In this document: positions 27,001-36,856 of the stretch, in pieces | Layout of the letters: each line of letters starts with the position of its first letter | Numbering within the stretch: position 1 is the first letter of the stretch | Assembly (NCBI GenBank): GCA_028874335.1 | Contig: JAPPJY010000034.1 | Coordinates: 1-64,000 of the forward strand | From: Gemmatimonadota bacterium | GTDB lineage: Bacteria > Latescibacterota > UBA2968 > GCA-2709665 | DNA length: 64,000 bases | Reading direction: 5' to 3' | The notes under the pieces: model-generated | What the model saw: only the letters and a program-made list of their open reading frames with translations | What the model was told of the DNA's origin: nothing | Databases searched by the model: none | Made by a program: the position numbers and the translations under genes

Positions 27001-27123
27001 ACGGACAACGAACTCCGCTGGAATACGGTTGAGTATGCCAGCGGTTTCTACGTCTGCCGCGTGGAAGCCATCTCGGAAGAGCGATCTGAAGTCCGTTTCG
27101 TCAAAACCGCGATCATCAAATAG
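24025..27123 (+). CDS. M6-like secreted protein with degraded active site, FG-GAP propeller and T9SS-type tail
   Basis: 1032 residues. Signal peptide (LSLLLAICFFGLVFSPPAVQAA), then an M6 (immune-inhibitor-like) peptidase region of about 500 residues. Where M6 enzymes have HExxHxxG, this has FFAHQLGLPGLSNFE, so the catalytic glutamate is missing and the protein is probably inactive. Next come FG-GAP/integrin-like repeats (DLNGDGVKEI, DINGDGEDDF, DLDRDGGDEI, DINLDGDPDI) forming a beta-propeller. The end (CYPNPVRGTSATIRFF to SGFYVCRVEA) is like type A C-terminal sorting domains of T9SS. The GTG start at 24025 is tentative; a TTG about 35 nt downstream also precedes the signal peptide. Confidence 0.8.
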   Translation: MWLRRAEPEQVLQIAQKRATLSLLLAICFFGLVFSPPAVQAAAETWRILAVRVSFSVEDPDDGTTSGNGAFDLRTFDSVRDDYTFPFDAPPHDRSFFEAHLQALRNYYLEISDGQLEIEYTVFPEEADGSYVINRPLKEYGNGRTRTEIAQRITQLFHDGIAAADSAEGANLDFSAYQAFAVFHAGLGAEAGGQAINDIPSAFVSERDLDRFVDGPIAVGDGATVVRNGMLLPEAVSTDGRGGLNGTLVRFFAHQLGLPGLSNFEDELPAVGDWSPLDTGGPGAVASAARLELQPLTGEPADSLLTGFVPSRLLAWSRIRLGWLEPTVVTRNDTVRLVAPYVEASDLARAVKVPLSATEYFLLENRISRLAVYGRKPNIEFTTGQRVWLSVDDYDAFIPGSGILVWHVDDAVIQASDDDAAVNSNPYYLISPGQYRRGISLEEADGLEDIGNNAADRIVQAGIISLDAIEGGPRDPFYAGNATRFGPDTVPSTNSNLDYPTGITIQILSPPADTMDVVITFDYQQDAWPATGMPDIGLQAPRAIDLNGDGVKEILRSGGAVETSPDENGLPLSLSGNPVIPPTGATFPFFTSFTPAVGDINGDGEDDFIFARGHTPVLWSRGNAAASPAGPAREITCPPLVASFGNAHVDIWGWSNGDVTWGDLAGVNAGTARVGAVPVAGLAAGNVDDDPEIELVALAGQGGLFIAEADGHVEHVADLSRPVVGAPVLGDLDRDGGDEIVTLDADGVVSIYSRGTMTAQSVPVPGGAGSAPVLGDLDEDGYIEVLFGGEGRLWVVRFNGVHQADTPLEFPLKDEAGLISAPPVLADINLDGDPDIFVATGGGLVYGLGADGSVLPSFPLPVSGPVHASPLTDDLDGDGTLELVVFTTEGAAHLWHLENFDAHFTGNHLVWSQAGGGPGNASRLLTLPSDPPPETTSLLLPPDQVYCYPNPVRGTSATIRFFLGRSARIQVAVFNALGEIVERMTMENPTPRTDNELRWNTVEYASGFYVCRVEAISEERSEVRFVKTAIIK

Positions 27124-27209
27124 ACCTGTGATGAAGGCGATGGAAATACAGCGTAGCAGGAACGCGGACAGGAGCGGACTAACGTCTCGCTCTTCGCGCA
27201 GTATCTTAA

Positions 27210-27371
27210 GAAGCTGTCTTAAAATTCCCATCGGTCTTCGCGCGGCTGCAAAAGCGCCGGTCGGCGTTGGTCAAACCCACCCGTATAGACAAATATGGGC
27301 GGATTTTCCCGCCTTGACCGCCGCTTTTTCGCTCGCGCTCGGGAACTCACCGGTAATTTTAAAACAGCTTC
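27210..27371. mobile_element. MITE-like element with 17-bp terminal inverted repeats
   Basis: 162 bp with left end GAAGCTGTCTTAAAATT (27210-27226) and right end AATTTTAAAACAGCTTC (27355-27371), differing at one position when inverted. It has no transposase. Related copies are at 22526-22594 (internally deleted) and 16434-16469 (one end). I do not see an obvious target-site duplication, only A/G-rich flanks before GAAGCTG. Its right end runs into the signal peptide of the peptidase gene at 27314-30409. Confidence 0.82.
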
Positions 27372-30300
27372 TCAGAATCTCCCTCGCCCTGCTGCTGTCG
27401 GCGTCCCTGCCGGCCGGCGCCCAGTTCGACGCCAACCATCCGGAACTACGCTGGGAGGTGTTGGAGACCGCCCACTTCAAGATATATTACCATCAGGGCC
27501 TCGCGGACTTTGCCCGCCGCGCCGCGAAGGTCGCTGAAACTGTGTACGGTCCGGTCACGTCGTTCTACAATTTCACACCCGACGAAAAGGTACGGCTGAT
27601 TCTTAAAGACACAGACGACTACGCCAATGGTGTGGCCTTCTATTACCACAACACCATGGAAATCTGGGCGTCCAACCTGGAATTCGAACTGCGCGGCGAC
27701 ACGAACTGGCTTCAGAATGTGATCGCGCACGAATTCACACATATCGTCGCGCTGCAGACAGCGCGCAAGGGTCCGCGGCGTCTTCCCGCCATCTACTTCC
27801 ACTATCTGGGGTACCAGAATGAAGAGCGCCGGGACGACATTCTCACGGGTTACCCTGACGTTTTTGCATCTTACGCCATTCCCCTTACAATCGTACCGCC
27901 CTGGTTTGCGGAAGGCACCGCGCAATACATGGCGCCGGGCGTCCGTTTCGACCGCTGGGACTCCCACCGCGACATGATTCTACGCATGGCCACGTTGAAA
28001 AACCGGCTCCTCACGTACGACGAAATGGGCGTGTTTGGCTCCAAAACCGGTCTGGGACTCGAAAAAGTCTACGACCACGGCTATGCCCTGACCCTTTTTA
28101 TCGTAAACACCTTCGGCGAGGGCAAATTGCCGGAGATCTATAACAATATGACCACGCTCTGGCGGACAGACTTCGATTCAGCCGTCCGAGGCGCAATCGG
28201 CATTTCGGGACGCGAGCTCCATCGACGTTGGGTCGCTGCCCTCGAAGAAAGGTACGAGGCACAGAGGTCCGCACTCGAGGGACGCCTGGTTGACGGCGAA
28301 ATCCTGCACGACAGGGGGTATTTCAACCTCCACCCCCGCTGGTCGCCGGACGGTCGGCAGCTGGCTTATCTGACCAATCGGGGCGGCGACTTCGGGCGCA
28401 CCGCCCTGGTCGTACATACCCTCTCCGACAGTTCTTCGGAGACGCTCGCCGGCGGCGCCGACACCGCTCCGGACTGGTCGCCCGACGGCCCCCGCCTGAT
28501 TTTCGCGCGACGCAGTCCGCCTGACAGGCACGGCTCCCGTTACTGGGATCTTTACACGGTGGACCCTACCGTGGCGCAGGGACACGGGCTGCTCCAGAAG
28601 GCCGGAGCGACGCTTGGTCTTTCACAGAAACTTCCACCCAACCAGAGTCGTCTGACCCATGGTCTCCGTGCCAGCCACCCTGCATATTCGCCCGATGGCA
28701 GACAGGTCGCGTTCGTCGTGAACGGCCGTGGTTCGACAAATCTGGCTGTGATGGACGTTGAGGATGGCAGTGTCCGCCGGCTCACGTCGTTCGACGACGG
28801 CTCTCAGGTCTATACGCCCCGCTGGTCGCCCGACGGATCGCAGCTCGCGTGCTCGGTCTTCCATCCGGACGACACACGCAATATTGCCGTTGTCCCCGCG
28901 GGCGGCGGGCGTTTGAATACGGTCATCTCCTCCGCGGGCACGGACCGCGACCCGTGCTGGACTCCCGACGGGGCGGGCCTCGTATTTTCCTCGGATCAGG
29001 ACGGCATTTTCAATCTCTACCATTTCAACCTGGCAGACGGGTCCGTACACCGCATCACGCGCGTTCTGGGCGGGGCCCTGCAACCCCATGTCAATCCCAT
29101 GGACCGTCGTATAGCCTTCTCCCATTACGGCGCCGACGCCTATGAGATCCGGACCCTTTCGGGAAAAGGCGCATGGGAGCCGGTCGCAGCCGCAGTCTTT
29201 CAACCGGAGACCGGCCGGTCGACCGCCGCCGCCGTTGACGACCCCTTCCCGAGCAGCCGTAACTACGGCGGCGAATTCTCAACGACCTCGTTCTATCCGC
29301 GCGTTGCCGTGGACGCGGGAAAGGTGAAACTGGGCATCTTCGCGGGATCCAACGACGTCCTCAACAAACAGTCCCTCCTCGTGGGCGCCATGGCCGCCCG
29401 TGACAGGGACCTCGACCTCTTCGCGGTCTACGAATACCGCCGCTGGCGCCCTACGGTCTTTCTGGAAGCCTATCGAGCCGTGCGTCACGAAGAAGACGAC
29501 GTCCTCAACCGTGACGAAAACTTCCGCATCTTCAGTCAGACATTCACAATCTCCGGTGTTGAATTCGGCGCCAGGCACAGGCTGGGCACGGGCAGCCGCC
29601 TGGACGCCAGATTCATCTATAACCTGTCGTCCACGGACCAGGACGTCGCCCGTTTCAACGGCATGGGCGAAGTCAGCCTGGGCGCCACCACGCACCATGG
29701 GTTCAACTTCGCGTTCAGATATTCCCTTCGCAACATCAGCCGAACCAGAGACCGGGAAATCAACCCCCGGGCCGGACGGGAGATGTGGGTCCGCTACGAC
29801 CGCCAGTTCAACTTTTTCATCAGCGGGTTCAAAGAAGACACGTCCCTTCTGATCGAGACGTTCGACCGCTATTTCTTCAACCGATTTACACTGAGCTGGA
29901 GCGAATACCTGCCGGTGGGGCCCGGACGCGCTTCCCTGGGCCTGCGGTTCTACGGCGGGCTGATCGACAGCGAAGTGGATGACTACTTCGATTATTTCCT
30001 GGGCGGCCTGCCGTACATGAAAGGATATACCTTCTATAGCCTCGAAGGGCGCAGGGCAGCCATGTTTCGCGCCGCGTATCGCTTCCCCATCCGGACGCGG
30101 ATGGATCGGCAGACCGGCCCCATATACTCCGATCAGCTCTTCGGGTCCGTCTTCGCCGGCATCGGCCGCGCCTGGGACGGAGACGACATGGACAACGTAC
30201 TGAACCGCGACTGGAAACGCGACGTGGGGATCCAGATCCGTTACGACGCGACCTCCTTCTACACATTTCCGACCCGCGCCAGCCTTGACATCGCCTACGG

Positions 30301-30409
30301 TTTGGATACATTGCCGCGCGTGGTCCCCGGCGAGAAATTGGAAAAAAGCGGCTTTAAATTCTACTTCGCCCTGCTTTTCGGATACCTGCAAAGCGTCGGG
30401 GGAAGATAG
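27314..30409 (+). CDS. MA-clan peptidase with TolB-like propeller and C-terminal barrel
   Basis: About 1031 residues. A hydrophobic leader (LLRISLALLLSASLPAGAQ) is followed by a gluzincin-type peptidase domain with HEFTH (near 27727) and PPWFAEGTAQY, which can supply three zinc ligands. Then WD/PD40 repeats of TolB type (HPRWSPDGRQLAYLTN, APDWSPDG, TPRWSPDGSQLACS). The last 380 residues are rich in beta-strands and end FYFALLFGYLQ, resembling an Omp85/surface-antigen barrel. The start is unclear: a MITE-like element covers the first codons. I give a TTG (27314); ATGs at 27131 and 27140 are in frame. It likely anchors in the outer membrane. Confidence 0.78.
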   Translation: MTAAFSLALGNSPVILKQLLRISLALLLSASLPAGAQFDANHPELRWEVLETAHFKIYYHQGLADFARRAAKVAETVYGPVTSFYNFTPDEKVRLILKDTDDYANGVAFYYHNTMEIWASNLEFELRGDTNWLQNVIAHEFTHIVALQTARKGPRRLPAIYFHYLGYQNEERRDDILTGYPDVFASYAIPLTIVPPWFAEGTAQYMAPGVRFDRWDSHRDMILRMATLKNRLLTYDEMGVFGSKTGLGLEKVYDHGYALTLFIVNTFGEGKLPEIYNNMTTLWRTDFDSAVRGAIGISGRELHRRWVAALEERYEAQRSALEGRLVDGEILHDRGYFNLHPRWSPDGRQLAYLTNRGGDFGRTALVVHTLSDSSSETLAGGADTAPDWSPDGPRLIFARRSPPDRHGSRYWDLYTVDPTVAQGHGLLQKAGATLGLSQKLPPNQSRLTHGLRASHPAYSPDGRQVAFVVNGRGSTNLAVMDVEDGSVRRLTSFDDGSQVYTPRWSPDGSQLACSVFHPDDTRNIAVVPAGGGRLNTVISSAGTDRDPCWTPDGAGLVFSSDQDGIFNLYHFNLADGSVHRITRVLGGALQPHVNPMDRRIAFSHYGADAYEIRTLSGKGAWEPVAAAVFQPETGRSTAAAVDDPFPSSRNYGGEFSTTSFYPRVAVDAGKVKLGIFAGSNDVLNKQSLLVGAMAARDRDLDLFAVYEYRRWRPTVFLEAYRAVRHEEDDVLNRDENFRIFSQTFTISGVEFGARHRLGTGSRLDARFIYNLSSTDQDVARFNGMGEVSLGATTHHGFNFAFRYSLRNISRTRDREINPRAGREMWVRYDRQFNFFISGFKEDTSLLIETFDRYFFNRFTLSWSEYLPVGPGRASLGLRFYGGLIDSEVDDYFDYFLGGLPYMKGYTFYSLEGRRAAMFRAAYRFPIRTRMDRQTGPIYSDQLFGSVFAGIGRAWDGDDMDNVLNRDWKRDVGIQIRYDATSFYTFPTRASLDIAYGLDTLPRVVPGEKLEKSGFKFYFALLFGYLQSVGGR

Positions 30410-30445
30410 ATCGAGGGAGACAGTTTTTTGGTTTTTGCTTTTGGC

Positions 30446-30481
30446 TGACGGCTGAATGCTGATCGCTGACAGCTTTTTTTT
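30446..30481 (+). repeat. Short GCTGA-rich repeat ending in a T run
   Basis: GGCTGACGGCTGAATGCTGATCGCTGACAGC followed by eight T residues: four imperfect copies of a 7-nt unit (GCTGAnn). The T run suggests a termination signal for the peptidase gene at 27314-30409, although no strong stem is visible, and it lies only a few bases before the ribosome site of the next gene. Confidence 0.4.
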
Positions 30482-30493
30482 CGGGAGTTCCAC

Positions 30494-31219
30494 GTGCACC
30501 TCACCATCACAGTGCTGATCCTGCTGACCGTCCTGCCGATCCATGCCGCGGACCGTCTCGACGACGGCATCGTGAATCCGTGGCTTCTGGATGACGACCC
30601 TCTGCCGACCGGCGGAAAATCGCCCAAACTGGCCTTTACGATGTCTCTATTGGTTCCCGGTCTGGGCGAACTCTACGCGGGCGATCCGAAGCGGGCGGCT
30701 GTTTTCATGGGGATCGAAGCGCTCACGTGGTTCAACTATCTGCGCTGGCGGAACAAGGGCAACGATCTCAAGGCGGATTTTCGGGCTTTTGCCGATCGGA
30801 ACTGGGACGAAAACCGGTACCGGGAATGGCAGGAATACAACCGGGCCAGGGGCTCGCCATATATTGAGACTGAAACCCTGCCATGCAAACGCGCCCTGGA
30901 CGGGTGCCACAGGGTGGACACCCAGCAATACTATGAGATGATCGGCAAGTACGACCAGTTCGTATTCGGCTGGAGGGACGTGAGTGACGTGGGTTTCCAG
31001 ATCGGAAACGGCGACGTCGAATCCAATCAGCGGATCGATTACGAAAACCAGCGCAACGAAAGCAACAGATTCCTCAAACGCGCCTCGGTAATCATCGGCC
31101 TGACCGTTGTCAATCGTATTGCGAGTTCCATTCATGCCGCGCTTCGCGTGCGGTCCGCGCAACTGTCGATTTCGCCCCGGCCGGACGAGACCGGATTCGC
31201 GATACACGTTCGGTTCTGA
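30494..31219 (+). CDS. Small exported membrane protein, DUF5683-like, paralog 1
   Basis: 241 residues. Signal peptide (LTITVLILLTVLPIHA), then a hydrophobic hairpin TMSLLVPGLGELYAGDPKRAAVFMGIEAL, a charged region with many aromatic residues (RYREWQEYNRARG) and a second membrane-like segment (ASVIIGLTVVNRIASSIHAAL). The PGLGE-YAG motif resembles the DUF5683 type found in FCB-group bacteria; function unknown. The GTG at 30494 has GGGAG 6-7 nt upstream. The next gene is a paralog with the same layout, and both lie between two secreted peptidase genes. Confidence 0.65.
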   Translation: MHLTITVLILLTVLPIHAADRLDDGIVNPWLLDDDPLPTGGKSPKLAFTMSLLVPGLGELYAGDPKRAAVFMGIEALTWFNYLRWRNKGNDLKADFRAFADRNWDENRYREWQEYNRARGSPYIETETLPCKRALDGCHRVDTQQYYEMIGKYDQFVFGWRDVSDVGFQIGNGDVESNQRIDYENQRNESNRFLKRASVIIGLTVVNRIASSIHAALRVRSAQLSISPRPDETGFAIHVRF

Positions 31220-31245
31220 ACGCGCGCTCTTTCGAAAACGAGACT

Positions 31246-31893
31246 ATGGCAAACCGATTCACCAGGGCTCTGGTCAATCTCACTGTATCGTCCCTGATTC
31301 TGATCGGCGTACCGTCGGTGGGAAACGCGCGGAACAAGTCTCCGGCCGGCGCAGCGGTGTTATCGCTCGTACTGCCTGGACTGGGCGAATTCTATGCCGG
31401 CGGACGACGGTCCGCGCGCTTTTTTCTGGTCGCGGAAGGGTTACTCTGGTCCGGCATGGCCACGTTCAGATTCCTCGAGTCCTATCGCGTCGATGCGTAC
31501 CACGCCCATGCCGCAGCCCACGCGGGCATTCGCCTGAGGAACCTGCCCGAGTCCTTCATCAAGGAAGTGGGAGACTTCGAAAGCATCTACGAACGAAACC
31601 GGCGAGAACGCTTTCTCGCCGGTGAACATGCCAATCTACGGGCTGAAACCGTTGACAGGATCTGGGAGTGGGATACGGAAGCCTCCCGGATCGAATTTCT
31701 GGATCTGCGCAGCAAGGCCACTTCCGCTGAACAGAAGGCTTTCCTGTTCATCGGCGGCCTGATTCTCAACCGCTTCGCCAGCGCTCTAAACGCGGCTTCC
31801 ATCGCAAGGAAAAGCCGCACGCAGAACACGGGCGTCAAGCTCCTGGTTGACCCTCGAGGCGGTCTGTACGCGAGCATCCGGCGCGGATTCTGA
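31246..31893 (+). CDS. Small exported membrane protein, DUF5683-like, paralog 2
   Basis: 215 residues with signal peptide (FTRALVNLTVSSLILIGVPSVGNA). It repeats the layout of its upstream neighbour: VLSLVLPGLGEFYAGGRRSARFFLVAEGLLW, a charged middle with RNRRERFL and YERNRR, and AFLFIGGLILNRFASALNAASIA. The conserved LNRFASALNAA and VVNRIASSIHAA segments align between the two. The gap between the genes is 26 nt, so they are probably one transcript from a tandem duplication. I cannot assign a function. Alignment of the two is by eye. Confidence 0.62.
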   Translation: MANRFTRALVNLTVSSLILIGVPSVGNARNKSPAGAAVLSLVLPGLGEFYAGGRRSARFFLVAEGLLWSGMATFRFLESYRVDAYHAHAAAHAGIRLRNLPESFIKEVGDFESIYERNRRERFLAGEHANLRAETVDRIWEWDTEASRIEFLDLRSKATSAEQKAFLFIGGLILNRFASALNAASIARKSRTQNTGVKLLVDPRGGLYASIRRGF

Positions 31894-31945
31894 GACCCGA
31901 GCCTCCTTGCGTTCGGAGATGCTGTCCCAACGGGCGTGAAAGGGA

Positions 31946-33547
31946 ATGAACAGCTTGGCTTCTTCCGTATCGAGTCGGGTGTCTTGCGTCTGGCGTCCTG
32001 CCTCTGCAGGGATCGTGTTCTGCCTGCTCCTCAAGACCTCGGCCTTCGCCGGCTCCGAATCCATTTGCGGCACGCCCTATCTGCCCTCGCGTCCAATTCC
32101 AGGGGCGGCGGCAAAGAAAACGGCCGCCGAGACGTTTGACGTTGGCGACCCTCTGACCGTTCGTGTCTATAATTTCGGCGCGGTTCCAGGTACCGATCCG
32201 TATTACCTCACCACGACGACCTGCCGCCTGAAAGGCGAACACTGCTATATCTTCGTGGAGGACGTAATCTGGGACGGTTCCCGCGTAACGCCGGCCGTCC
32301 TCACGTCCCTTACCCGCGCTTTCGACCGGTCAACCCCCCGGTATCCCGACCGCGGGATTTACTCAGTCGGAACCGAAGTCTTCGGTCCTCCGCCCGACGC
32401 GGACGGCGACCCTCGGATCGTGATCGTGCTGCTGGATATTATGGACAATATCCTGAGCGGCACGATCGTGGGTTATTACGACACCGCAAATCAGGCGGCT
32501 CCGGTCGGCAGGGAAATCCTCTACATCGACAGCGATCCCCTGGACCTGAACAGCGATCTGGCGCGCGCCACACTTGCCCACGAGTTCCAGCACATGCTGC
32601 ACTGGAACGGGGATCCCGACGAAGACAGATGGGTGGATGAGGGCTGTGCTGAGTACGCCGAACTGGCGTGCGGCTACAAGAATGCAACTGGCGAGGTTGC
32701 GCAGAAATTCCTGGTCGTTCCCAATCTGCTGAAATCGCCCGTCTCGAACCTGCCTGTACCGCCCAATACCGGCCTGACGGATGCTTCCAGCTGGTCCAAG
32801 GGCGCCTGCCTGCCGTTCCTGTTCGACCAGACCTTTCTGCTGACGACCTACTTCGCCCAGCGTTACGGCAATGCGGCCGTCGCGCGTCTGGTCGCCGAAC
32901 CGGCAAACAGCATTGACGGCTTCAATCGCACTCTTGAAGATATCGGCGCCGAGGAGCGGTTCGAAAAATTCTGGGCGGATTGGACGGCCGCCGTGTTCGT
33001 GAACGACGACGGCGGCCTGGGATACCGCAGTCTCTCCCTGGGTCCGGTCAGCAGGGATACCGTCGCGGTTCCCGCCGACGACCTTGGCGGCGCCCTCCAG
33101 CTCTGGGGCATCGACTATGTCGTGCCGCGTACGTCGGGACCACCCGGCCTCTCGCTGGACGTCAGGAGCGACAGCGATCTGCTCGTGACACTGGTTTCCG
33201 AACGGGAAGACACGCACGACGTCGCTGCCGTCCCGGTCCCGCAGGGCGCGCGGCGCCGCATCGGTCTGTACAGCGAGTCGCCGACCGTATTGGCCTTCAC
33301 GCGCACGTCCGCGGGTCCGCAGACCTACTCATTTTCTCTCGCAAGGCGCGACGGCCACGTTCCGGCGGCGGCGGACTTCGACGCCAGCGGCACGGTGGGA
33401 TTTTCGGATTTCATCGCATTCGCCGCGGGATTCGGCAAATCAGCGGGCGGGCCGGGTTTCGACCCCTCGTTCGATCTGGACGGGGACCGCACCGTGTCAT
33501 TCTCGGACTTCATCTTATTCGCGCGGAACTTCGGCAAGTCGCCGTGA
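31946..33547 (+). CDS. Secreted zinc peptidase (M30-like) with dockerin-like tail
   Basis: 533 residues. Signal sequence ends near KTSAFAGSE. The peptidase core has HEFQHMLHW (HEFQH 212-216) and DRWVDEGCAEYAEL, giving two histidines and a downstream glutamate as zinc ligands, the gluzincin pattern seen in M30 (hyicolysin-like) enzymes. A beta-sandwich region follows. The C-terminus has a pair of EF-hand-like loops, DFDASGTVGFSDFIAFA and FDLDGDRTVSFSDFILFA, the dockerin-like module shared with five other loci in this window. It probably acts outside the cell. The start at 31946 has only a poorly spaced AAAGGG. Confidence 0.8.
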   Translation: MNSLASSVSSRVSCVWRPASAGIVFCLLLKTSAFAGSESICGTPYLPSRPIPGAAAKKTAAETFDVGDPLTVRVYNFGAVPGTDPYYLTTTTCRLKGEHCYIFVEDVIWDGSRVTPAVLTSLTRAFDRSTPRYPDRGIYSVGTEVFGPPPDADGDPRIVIVLLDIMDNILSGTIVGYYDTANQAAPVGREILYIDSDPLDLNSDLARATLAHEFQHMLHWNGDPDEDRWVDEGCAEYAELACGYKNATGEVAQKFLVVPNLLKSPVSNLPVPPNTGLTDASSWSKGACLPFLFDQTFLLTTYFAQRYGNAAVARLVAEPANSIDGFNRTLEDIGAEERFEKFWADWTAAVFVNDDGGLGYRSLSLGPVSRDTVAVPADDLGGALQLWGIDYVVPRTSGPPGLSLDVRSDSDLLVTLVSEREDTHDVAAVPVPQGARRRIGLYSESPTVLAFTRTSAGPQTYSFSLARRDGHVPAAADFDASGTVGFSDFIAFAAGFGKSAGGPGFDPSFDLDGDRTVSFSDFILFARNFGKSP

Positions 33548-33588
33548 GCGGCCAACCTGCAATTGCCCCGTCCCGGTTAACCCTTACG

Positions 33589-34323
33589 CTACTCCGCAAG
33601 CTCCGACCGGCGCCAATATCCTGCGAAGTTTCGCTTGAGCCACGCCAATGGCGACCTCATCAGCACGTTGTATCCGCCCCAGGTCCATCGTGTAACCCGC
33701 TTCAGTCCGGCCACGGACGTCAATTCGGCTGCACGGGCTTTCTCCGGCCGCTCTGTATCTTCGCCCAGTTTCAGCAATTCCCGCTCGTAGTTGAATCGGA
33801 CCATATTCTGTGCATGCGCGGCCAGCGCTTCAGGAGCCACGATGCGGGTATGAGGACAGACCGTATGGCGTTCCGTAAACAGAAAGGAAGCAACCCACTG
33901 CGCGGACACCTTGCCGCGGGCGCCGCGCGCCGCCTCCTCGACGGCTTCCCGGCTCAACACCCCGTAGGTGCGGCAGACCAGCGGCCGAACCGGATAAATC
34001 GAACACCCGCCGGAGTCGGTCAGAAACGGGCATCGCGCAGGCCGTTCTTCCGTCAAAGCCAGTACGGCATCGCGTCGTCCGGCCTCGAAGTGGTCCTGCA
34101 CGTAGTCGACGATGTTGAGGTACTCGACCGAATACAGCGGATACATGGTCGCAAAATCCGCTTCCATTTCCTCATTCGTGAGTTCGCAACACTGTCCCAA
34201 CCGGTCGCAGTGGCACGAAACGGCCGGAACCTGGTCGTAGACTGCCTGGAGTCGCCGGCGTTCCGGTTCCGGGAGCCTCCTTGGCTCACGCGATGGCTCA
34301 ATCTGTAAAAACGGCGGTTTCAC
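33589..34323 (-). CDS. YkgJ-like cysteine-cluster protein
   Basis: About 244 residues. A CxC...CC cluster (SCHCDRLGQCCELT) is followed by CPFLTDSGGCSIYPVRPLVCRTYG, the classic pattern of the YkgJ/UPF0153 family, thought to bind a metal or Fe-S cluster. A later C (TVCPHTR) may add a ligand. The start is a GTG at 34323, 11 nt after the enolase stop, with AGGG about 9-10 nt upstream. The same frame remains open inside eno up to 34755, but that part is a shadow. It ends 41 nt from the convergent peptidase gene. Substrate and role unknown. Confidence 0.78.
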   Translation of the reverse strand: MKPPFLQIEPSREPRRLPEPERRRLQAVYDQVPAVSCHCDRLGQCCELTNEEMEADFATMYPLYSVEYLNIVDYVQDHFEAGRRDAVLALTEERPARCPFLTDSGGCSIYPVRPLVCRTYGVLSREAVEEAARGARGKVSAQWVASFLFTERHTVCPHTRIVAPEALAAHAQNMVRFNYERELLKLGEDTERPEKARAAELTSVAGLKRVTRWTWGGYNVLMRSPLAWLKRNFAGYWRRSELAE

Positions 34324-34334
34324 AATTGATGACC

Positions 34335-36700
<2,366 letters not shown>

Positions 36701-36856
36701 CACGACATTGTCTCCGGGAAGAGGATGAATTATAGAAATCCGCCGGCAGCGTGTCAAGCGCCAATTCGCTGAAAGCCCGCGTTTTTTCCTTGACGGGTTC
36801 CCTGCGCCACCTTATTTAGATGCTGTTATAAGACCGCCAACTGTTCGCCGTTTCTT

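Noticed and set aside
27029..27313. The extra 95 N-terminal residues of the MA-clan peptidase frame
   Set aside because: This part overlaps the end of the previous gene and a MITE-like element, is R/S-rich and precedes the signal peptide, so it is unlikely to be translated as such.
29279..30544. A 421-codon open frame on the minus strand opposite the barrel part of the MA-clan peptidase
   Set aside because: Mirror frame of a GC-rich gene; no signal peptide, domain or ribosome site.
32980..34308. A 442-codon plus-strand frame crossing the end of the zinc peptidase and the YkgJ-like gene
   Set aside because: It overlaps two convincing genes in other frames, and its arginine- and proline-rich composition is that of a shadow frame.
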